From Nitrospirota bacterium (GTDB lineage: Bacteria; Nitrospirota; 9FT-COMBO-42-15; HDB-SIOI813): a stretch of DNA of 5,108 nucleotides. How positions within the stretch are numbered: the first letter of the stretch is position 1; each line of letters starts with the position of its first letter. A model generated the notes under the pieces. It did no database searches. It was not told the origin of the DNA and saw only the letters and a program-made list of their open reading frames with translations. Below are positions 1 to 3,312 of this stretch, piece by piece. The stretch lies in NCBI GenBank assembly GCA_016234155.1, contig JACRGZ010000198.1, forward strand, positions 1 through 5,108, given 5' to 3'. A program made the position numbers and the translations under genes.

Positions 1-1146
1 GCCATGCCGGACAACGTCTCACCTGAAAATGCTGAGACAGGACTTACCATTTTAGGGCTTATCGGGATGATGGACCCACATCGGGAGGAGGCAAAGGAGG
101 CAGTGGCAGTATGTAAGGCCGCCGGCATAAGACCTGTAATGATAACCGGTGACCACCCCATTACTGCAAGGACAATAGCAAAGAGACTTGGGATAATAGA
201 CGACGGAGGGGATGTTATAACAGGGGCCCGTCTTGAGAGGCTTCCGATGCAGGAGTTTGAAGAGAAGGTAGAGGATATAACTGTGTATGCCCGTGTTGCC
301 CCTGAACAGAAACTTAAGATAGTCAAGGCCCTGCAGGACAAGGGGCAGTTTGTTGCAATGACTGGTGACGGTGTCAATGATGCCCCCGCCTTAAAGAGGG
401 CTGACATTGGAGTCGCTATGGGTATTACAGGGACTGACGTATCGAAAGAGGCTGCCCATATGATCCTCCTTGATGATAACTTTGCAACCATTGTAAAGGC
501 TGTTAAAGAAGGAAGGGAAATATTTGACAACATCAGGAAGTTTATAAAATATGTTGTTACAAGCAACTCCGGAGAGATATGGACCCTGTTCCTTGCACCA
601 TTCCTGGGACTCCCAATTCCACTGCTGCCTATTCACATACTCTGGATCAATCTTGTTACAGACGGACTCCCTGGTCTTGCCCTTACGGCAGAGCCTGCGG
701 AAGGGGATGTGATGAGAAGACATCCGAGACACCCCCGGGAGGGCATCTTTGCACATGGGCTTGGCATCCACGTGGTATGGGTTGGACTCCTTATGGGAGC
801 CACCACAATATTTACACAGGCGTGGGCCTTTTATACAGGGCACGCACACTGGCAGACAATGGTATTTACAGTGCTTTGTCTAAGCCAGATGGGGCATGTC
901 ATTGCCATCAGGTCAGAGAAGGAATCCCTTTTCACGCGGGGACTCCTGTCCAACAGGCCCCTTTTCGGTGCCGTATTATTGACCTTTATCCTCCAGTTAA
1001 TGACTATCTACATACCATTCCTGAACCCAATATTCAAGACAGAGCCTTTGTCGCTGACTGAATTGATATTTGCACTGGCTATGTCAGGAGTTGTGTTCGT
1101 TGCCGTTGAGATAGAGAAGTGGTGCAAGCGAAGAAAGAGTTTGTAG
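1..1146 (+). CDS. P-type Ca2+-type cation-transporting ATPase, C-terminal part (5' end outside window)
   Basis: This is the C-terminal part of a P2-type ATPase, a membrane pump that exports or sequesters Ca2+ (or a related divalent cation) using ATP. The frame is open to the left edge, so the Met at base 4 is internal; family members are about 850-950 residues and only about 381 are present. Numbering from that Met, the P-domain motifs are TGDHP (48-52) and TGDGVNDAP (120-128), the Mg-binding hinge. Six C-terminal membrane segments follow. M5 has N188 and E191 (SNSGE) and M6 has N216, T219 and D220 (WINLVTDG), matching the Ca2+ ligands of SERCA. M8 has Gln295 where SERCA has a glutamate, as in other one-site pumps. 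The phosphorylated DKTGT loop, the actuator domain and M1-M4 lie outside the window. Substrate Ca2+ is inferred; Mn2+ is possible. The tail is basic (KWCKRRKSL). No strong terminator follows. Confidence 0.93.
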   Translation, partial: AMPDNVSPENAETGLTILGLIGMMDPHREEAKEAVAVCKAAGIRPVMITGDHPITARTIAKRLGIIDDGGDVITGARLERLPMQEFEEKVEDITVYARVAPEQKLKIVKALQDKGQFVAMTGDGVNDAPALKRADIGVAMGITGTDVSKEAAHMILLDDNFATIVKAVKEGREIFDNIRKFIKYVVTSNSGEIWTLFLAPFLGLPIPLLPIHILWINLVTDGLPGLALTAEPAEGDVMRRHPRHPREGIFAHGLGIHVVWVGLLMGATTIFTQAWAFYTGHAHWQTMVFTVLCLSQMGHVIAIRSEKESLFTRGLLSNRPLFGAVLLTFILQLMTIYIPFLNPIFKTEPLSLTELIFALAMSGVVFVAVEIEKWCKRRKSL

Positions 1147-1186
1147 GTTTTTGTCCGTAATGCTAAAATCTAAAGTTACAAAATCT

Positions 1187-1216
1187 TTGGAAAGGATCAG
1201 TTAGTACCTATACAAT
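1187..1216 (+). promoter_or_regulatory. Possible sigma70 promoter for the hicBA locus
   Basis: TTGGAA at 1187-1192 and TACAAT at 1211-1216 are separated by 18 bp. The -35 box matches 4 of 6 consensus bases and the -10 box 5 of 6. Transcription would begin near 1223, inside the palindrome that follows and about 45 bases before the hicB start. The assignment rests on box similarity and position only. Confidence 0.4.
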
Positions 1217-1244
1217 CTGGAGTGCAACGACTCCAGTCGTTGCA
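1217..1244. repeat. Palindrome with two mutually exclusive hairpins upstream of hicB
   Basis: Bases 1223-1232 (TGCAACGACT) and 1235-1244 (AGTCGTTGCA) are perfect 10-bp inverted arms around a CC centre. An alternative hairpin pairs 1217-1223 (CTGGAGT) with 1230-1236 (ACTCCAG); the two cannot form together. The site sits on the predicted hicBA transcription start, so it may be an operator or 5'-leader structure. Four T residues at 1249-1252 make a weak terminator for the upstream ATPase gene another possibility. It may also be a copy of a dispersed intergenic repeat. The structure is seen directly; the role is not known. Confidence 0.65.
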
Positions 1245-1269
1245 GCAGTTTTAGAAAGGAGCAAATGGA

Positions 1270-1488
1270 ATGATTAGCACATATACAGCTAAATATACAA
1301 AGATAAGCTCCGGTTATATGGGGCAGATAGTAGAGTGGCCGGAGGCGATAACGGAAGGGGCGACTCTTGAGGAGTGCAGAGAAATGCTTCAAGACGCCCT
1401 GCATGAAATGATATTGGCATATAAGCAACAGAACAAAGAGATTCCTGCCGGCAGAGCTCTCCTCGAACAGATTCCCGTTGAGGTATAG
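1270..1488 (+). CDS. hicB: HicB-like antitoxin, short form (72 aa)
   Basis: This is a small HicB-family protein, the antitoxin that binds and blocks the HicA mRNA-cleaving toxin. The 72 residues match the partial RNase-H-like fold of HicB. The N-terminal strand (YTAKYTKISSGYMGQIVEWP) leads into the typical turn ITEGATLEECREML, then a helix (QDALHEMILAYKQQ) and the ending KEIPAGRALLEQIPVEV. There is no C-terminal HTH or ribbon-helix-helix domain, so this form may not bind DNA itself. The start at 1270 is supported by AAAGGAG at 1255-1261, 8 bases upstream; an ATG at 1265 reaches a stop after two codons and is excluded. The stop at 1486-1488 is one base before the hicA start, so the pair should be translationally coupled. 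Gene order is antitoxin first, the reverse of the classical hicAB order. Its partner is disrupted, so this is likely an orphan antitoxin. Confidence 0.85.
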   Translation: MISTYTAKYTKISSGYMGQIVEWPEAITEGATLEECREMLQDALHEMILAYKQQNKEIPAGRALLEQIPVEV

Positions 1489-1575
1489 AATGTCAGTTAA
1501 ACGCCGTGACCTGATCAGGTATTTCGAAGAAAACGGCTTCTATCTGCTACGCGAGGGTAAGAAGCATTCCATATA

Positions 1576-1579
1576 CACT
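1576..1579. repeat. Target-site duplication CACT, left copy
   Basis: CACT directly precedes the left MITE arm and is the last part of hicA codons 29-30 (Tyr-Thr). The same four bases at 1710-1713 directly follow the right arm. Confidence 0.82.
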
Positions 1580-1600
1580 GAGGTTCTTGCAAAAGTCTAT
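1580..1600 (+). repeat. Left terminal inverted repeat of the MITE
   Basis: The arm begins GAGGTTCTTGCAAAAGT and pairs with the right arm with mismatches at positions 5 and 18 of the first 20. Read in the hicA frame it encodes EVLAKVY, the first residues of the foreign tail on truncated HicA. Confidence 0.88.
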
Positions 1601-1603
1601 GTC

Positions 1604-1628
1604 ATCCCCGAAATCTTCTATCGGGGAT
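1604..1628. repeat. Internal hairpin 1 of the MITE
   Basis: ATCCCCGA (1604-1611) pairs perfectly with TCGGGGAT (1621-1628) across a 9-base loop. The outer bases GTCATCCCCG (1601-1610) also match, at 9 of 10 positions, the reverse complement of 1672-1681, so the two internal hairpins are arranged as a nested inverted pair. Confidence 0.75.
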
Positions 1629-1653
1629 ATGATTTTCTGTAATAAAACACTAT

Positions 1654-1678
1654 ATTCCCGCTTAAACCATGCGGGAAT
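1654..1678. repeat. Internal hairpin 2 of the MITE
   Basis: ATTCCCGC (1654-1661) pairs perfectly with GCGGGAAT (1671-1678) across a 9-base loop. The arm continues into GAC, resembling the GTCATTCCCGC-type repeat units common in many bacterial genomes. A run of five T begins 7 bases after the stem (1686-1690), so weak terminator activity on the + strand is possible. Confidence 0.72.
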
Positions 1679-1688
1679 GACAACATTT

Positions 1689-1709
1689 TTATACTTTTGC
1701 AAGAGCCTC
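1689..1709 (-). repeat. Right terminal inverted repeat of the MITE
   Basis: On the - strand the arm begins GAGGCTCTTGCAAAAGT, the partner of the left arm. It is followed immediately on the + strand by the second CACT of the target duplication. Confidence 0.88.
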
Positions 1710-1713
1710 CACT
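1710..1713. repeat. Target-site duplication CACT, right copy
   Basis: This is the second copy of the 4-bp duplication made on insertion. The original hicA sequence would have read straight from one CACT into AATAATGAA, which encodes the next residues Asn-Asn-Glu. Confidence 0.82.
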
Positions 1714-1830
1714 AATAATGAAAAGACCGTACCTATCAAGAGACACAGCACGATTGACCGCATAACAGCTAATGAGCTATGCAAACAGGCTGGATTGAGC
1801 CCGATATTCTGAATCCATTACAACTTTTGC

Positions 1831-1860
1831 TTGACAAATTTATCCTGAAAATAGTATAAA
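1831..1860 (+). promoter_or_regulatory. Strong sigma70-type promoter for aclBA
   Basis: TTGACA (1831-1836) is a perfect -35 consensus and TATAAA (1855-1860) matches 5 of 6 bases of the -10 consensus, with an 18-bp spacer. Transcription should begin near 1867, giving a leader of about 85 bases that contains the long hairpin. The box starts only 18 bases after the hicA stop, so aclBA has its own promoter rather than depending on the toxin-antitoxin transcript. No operator is obvious. Confidence 0.72.
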
Positions 1861-1889
1861 TTCAGTAATTTTGTAAATAGGAGAAAGGA

Positions 1890-1936
1890 AGGGACACTCC
1901 CCATATTTATTCAAAATAAATATGGGGAGTGTCCCT
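1890..1936. repeat. Perfect 22-bp hairpin in the aclB leader
   Basis: Bases 1890-1911 are exactly reverse-complementary to 1915-1936 with a 3-base loop (CAA), so the leader RNA should fold into a long uninterrupted stem. The arm starts AGGGACACTCCCC and ends in an A/T-rich half. Its perfection and its place between promoter and ribosome binding site suggest a recently inserted palindromic repeat unit of REP or MITE type. There is no T-run after it on the + strand, so it does not look like a normal terminator. It could stabilise the acl mRNA or influence its translation. Confidence 0.88.
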
Positions 1937-1941
1937 AAAAG

Positions 1942-1946
1942 GGAGG
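1942..1946 (+). promoter_or_regulatory. Ribosome binding site deciding the aclB start
   Basis: GGAGG lies 5 bases before the ATG at 1952, at the normal spacing. The alternative in-frame ATG at 1922 has no such site and lies within the right arm of the leader hairpin, so 1952 is preferred. Confidence 0.8.
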
Positions 1947-1951
1947 GGAAA

Positions 1952-3154
1952 ATGGCAAAGGTATTAGAAGGGCCGGGCATGGACCTCCTGGCGAAGTGGG
2001 GGATGAGGGTCCCGCACAATGTTGTCGTGACTTCAATAGATCAGCTTGACCATTTGGCGAGCGCCAACGTATGGATGCGTGATAAGCGGTTGGTGGCAAA
2101 GGCGCATGAGGCGATAGGGAGCAGGATGAAGCTGGGACTGGTCAAGGTAGACCTTGATCTGAAGGGTGCAGTAAAGGCCACCAGGGAGATACTCGGGAAG
2201 AAAATCGGTACCATGACCATCTCCCAGGTGATCATATCCGAGATGGTACCGCATGAAGCAGAATATTATCTTGCCGTGAAATCCACCAGAGAAGGCGCTG
2301 ACATATTGATGGCCAACTTTGGAGGGATTGAGGTCGAGTCAAGATGGAGTGAGATAAAGCGTATCTCAATAGAGATTGGAGATACCCCCGCAATTGAGGA
2401 TTTAGAAAAATTGGCGAAGCAGACCGGATTTACCGGAGATATAATAAAAAAAATAGCGCAGTTTGCACGGAAACTCTTTGAGTGCTACGACCAGGAGGAT
2501 GGCCAGTATCTTGAGATAAACCCGCTGTCTGTAACATCAGACGGAGAGCTTATCGCCTTAGACATGGTAACTATGCTCGATGCAGATGCACATTTCAGGC
2601 ATCCTGACTGGAGTTTTACCTTTGCATCGGAATTTGGCCGCCCCTATACAGAGGACGAGCTTGCAATCATGGAGATAGACTCAAGGATAAAGGGGTCTGT
2701 CAAATTTATCGAGATCCCGGGCGGTAACATTGCCCTATTGCCTGCAGGCGGCGGCGCAAGTGTTTATTATGCAGATGCGATTGTTGCTCAGGGAGGAAAG
2801 ATCGCCAATTATGCGGAGTATTCCGGCGACCCGCAGGACTGGGCAGTTGAGGCTCTTACTGAGCGGGTTGCCGCATTGCCGGATATTAAGCACATTATAG
2901 TCGGAGGCGCCATCGCGAATTTCACAAATGTAAAGAAGACCTTTGCCGGTATTATTGCAGGGTTTAGAAATGTCAGGACAAAAGGTAAACTCAAGGACGT
3001 TCACATATGGGTGCGCCGCGGCGGCCCGTACGAGAAGGAAGGGCTCGAGTCCATGAGGGCGCTTGAACAGGAGCGGTTCAAGATTCACGTGTATGACAGA
3101 TATACCCCGCTGACTGATATCGTTGACTATGCATTAAAGGGAAAAGCCGCGTAG
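1952..3154 (+). CDS. aclB: ATP-citrate lyase, beta subunit (ATP-grasp / citrate-binding)
   Basis: This is the smaller subunit of heteromeric ATP-citrate lyase, which cleaves citrate with CoA and ATP to acetyl-CoA and oxaloacetate in the cytoplasm; it is a key step of the reductive TCA cycle. The 400 residues match the N-terminal part of animal ACLY and bacterial AclB (about 400 aa). An ATP-grasp/succinyl-CoA-synthetase-beta-like region covers about 1-240, with KLGLVKVDLDL, EAEYYLAVKSTREG and the metal-site motif YLEINPL (186-192). The C-terminal citrate-binding region has AGGGAS (265-270), ANYAEYSG, ANFTN (322-326) and VRRGGP (354-359), all as in ACLY. The start at 1952 gives the canonical MAKVLEGPGMDLL; the ATG at 1922 would add ten hairpin-encoded residues. 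It is followed 158 bases later by aclA on the same strand and is probably co-transcribed with it. Succinyl-CoA synthetase beta is ruled out by the ACLY-specific C-terminus. Confidence 0.95.
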   Translation: MAKVLEGPGMDLLAKWGMRVPHNVVVTSIDQLDHLASANVWMRDKRLVAKAHEAIGSRMKLGLVKVDLDLKGAVKATREILGKKIGTMTISQVIISEMVPHEAEYYLAVKSTREGADILMANFGGIEVESRWSEIKRISIEIGDTPAIEDLEKLAKQTGFTGDIIKKIAQFARKLFECYDQEDGQYLEINPLSVTSDGELIALDMVTMLDADAHFRHPDWSFTFASEFGRPYTEDELAIMEIDSRIKGSVKFIEIPGGNIALLPAGGGASVYYADAIVAQGGKIANYAEYSGDPQDWAVEALTERVAALPDIKHIIVGGAIANFTNVKKTFAGIIAGFRNVRTKGKLKDVHIWVRRGGPYEKEGLESMRALEQERFKIHVYDRYTPLTDIVDYALKGKAA

Positions 3155-3170
3155 GCCGTAGCGCCAACCT

Positions 3171-3206
3171 TTAGTTCGACCCTTCGGCAAGCTCAGGGCT
3201 CACTAC
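3171..3206. repeat. Imperfect palindromic repeat unit in the acl spacer (CTTCGGCAAGCTCAGGG type)
   Basis: The segment TTCGACCCTTCGGCAAGCTC continues into AGGGCTC. CCCT (3180-3183) can pair with AGGG (3195-3198), and CTT with AAG inside it, giving an imperfect stem. The wording closely resembles a dispersed intergenic repeat found in many bacterial genomes (CCTTCGACAAGCTCAGG type). The resemblance is from memory and was not searched. Confidence 0.5.
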
Positions 3207-3224
3207 AGGTATGGCCGGCAAATT

Positions 3225-3247
3225 CCCTCCCCCTTGATGGGGGAGGG
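3225..3247. repeat. GC-rich hairpin repeat in the acl spacer
   Basis: CCCTCCCCC (3225-3233) pairs perfectly with GGGGGAGGG (3239-3247) across a TTGAT loop. With the following GATAGGGTGGGGGTGA-like tail, it resembles a widely dispersed intergenic repeat class. No T-run follows, so it is not a standard terminator; as an mRNA stem it could protect the aclB transcript end or set the aclB:aclA ratio. Confidence 0.75.
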
Positions 3248-3259
3248 ATAGGGTGGGGG
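3239..3259 (+). other. Canonical G-quadruplex motif
   Basis: Four G-tracts of 5, 3, 3 and 5 are separated by loops of 1, 3 and 1 bases (A, ATA, T). This fits the standard intramolecular G4 pattern with short loops, which are the most stable. The first two tracts are also the right arm of the hairpin at 3225-3247, so the two structures exclude each other. It lies on the coding (mRNA) strand about 55 bases before aclA. Confidence 0.7.
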
Positions 3260-3272
3260 TGAGCAACAGTAG

Positions 3273-3289
3273 GGTGGGCATCGCCCACC
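3273..3289. repeat. Short hairpin repeat before aclA
   Basis: GGTGGGC (3273-3279) pairs perfectly with GCCCACC (3283-3289) around a 3-base loop (ATC). It ends 9 bases before the AGGAGG ribosome binding site of aclA at 3299-3304. The unit resembles the GTAGGGTGGGCATCGCCCACC type of dispersed repeat; this resemblance is from memory. Confidence 0.65.
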
Positions 3290-3312
3290 AACTAAAATAG
3301 GAGGCTGCAGCC

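Larger units (their letters stand above)
1580..1709. mobile_element. MITE (130 bp) inserted in hicA
   Basis: This is a non-coding miniature inverted-repeat element. Its ends, 1580-1599 and the reverse complement of 1690-1709, match at 18 of 20 bases; the core shared by both arms is TCTTGCAAAAGT. It is flanked on both sides by CACT (1576-1579 and 1710-1713), a 4-bp target duplication. Its boundaries are confirmed independently by the HicA reading frame, which becomes continuous when the element and one CACT are removed. It contains two 8-bp hairpins and carries no transposase, so it must have been moved in trans by an IS element with similar ends. The IS family cannot be named from this copy. 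Confidence 0.9.
1490..1812 (+). pseudogene. hicA: HicA toxin (mRNA interferase) gene interrupted by a 130-bp MITE
   Basis: HicA toxins are small double-stranded-RNA-binding-fold ribonucleases that cleave mRNA. Bases 1490-1579 encode 30 residues of a typical HicA N-terminus: MSVKRRDLIRYF, then LLREGKKHSIYT, with the conserved catalytic-type His at residue 26. At 1580 the frame enters an inserted element and stops at 1640-1642 after 20 foreign residues, giving a 50-residue chimera. The rest of HicA resumes at 1714: NNEKTVPIKRHSTID followed by RITANELCKQAGLSPIF and a stop at 1810-1812. Deleting 1580-1713 (element plus one CACT copy) restores one 62-codon frame, the usual HicA length. The truncated product lacks the third strand and last helix, so toxin activity is probably lost. 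The good conservation of both halves suggests recent insertion. Translation would be coupled to hicB. Confidence 0.87.

Noticed and set aside
4..6. ATG at the left edge as the true start of the ATPase
   Set aside because: The frame is open to base 1 and essential upstream domains of the family are missing, so this Met is internal to a gene cut by the window.
391..849. Long open frame on the - strand across the ATPase gene
   Set aside because: It lies opposite clearly conserved P-type ATPase coding sequence and its translation is Cys- and Pro-rich with no recognisable family; it is a shadow frame.
579..1061. Open frame of 160 codons on the + strand, offset from the ATPase frame
   Set aside because: The ATPase frame over the same bases encodes conserved M5-M10 segments; the offset frame has no family features and no ribosome binding site.
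1265..1275. ATG at 1265 as the hicB start
   Set aside because: It is in a different frame and reaches a stop after two codons; 1270 has correct spacing to AAAGGAG and gives the HicB fold.
1580..1709. CRISPR or tRNA-like structure from the repeated hairpins
   Set aside because: There are only two different hairpins, no regularly spaced direct repeats, no cloverleaf, and the segment is bounded by inverted repeats and a target duplication.
1890..1936. Long hairpin as a Rho-independent terminator
   Set aside because: No T-run follows on the + strand and it lies after a strong promoter and before the aclB ribosome binding site, so termination there would silence the operon.
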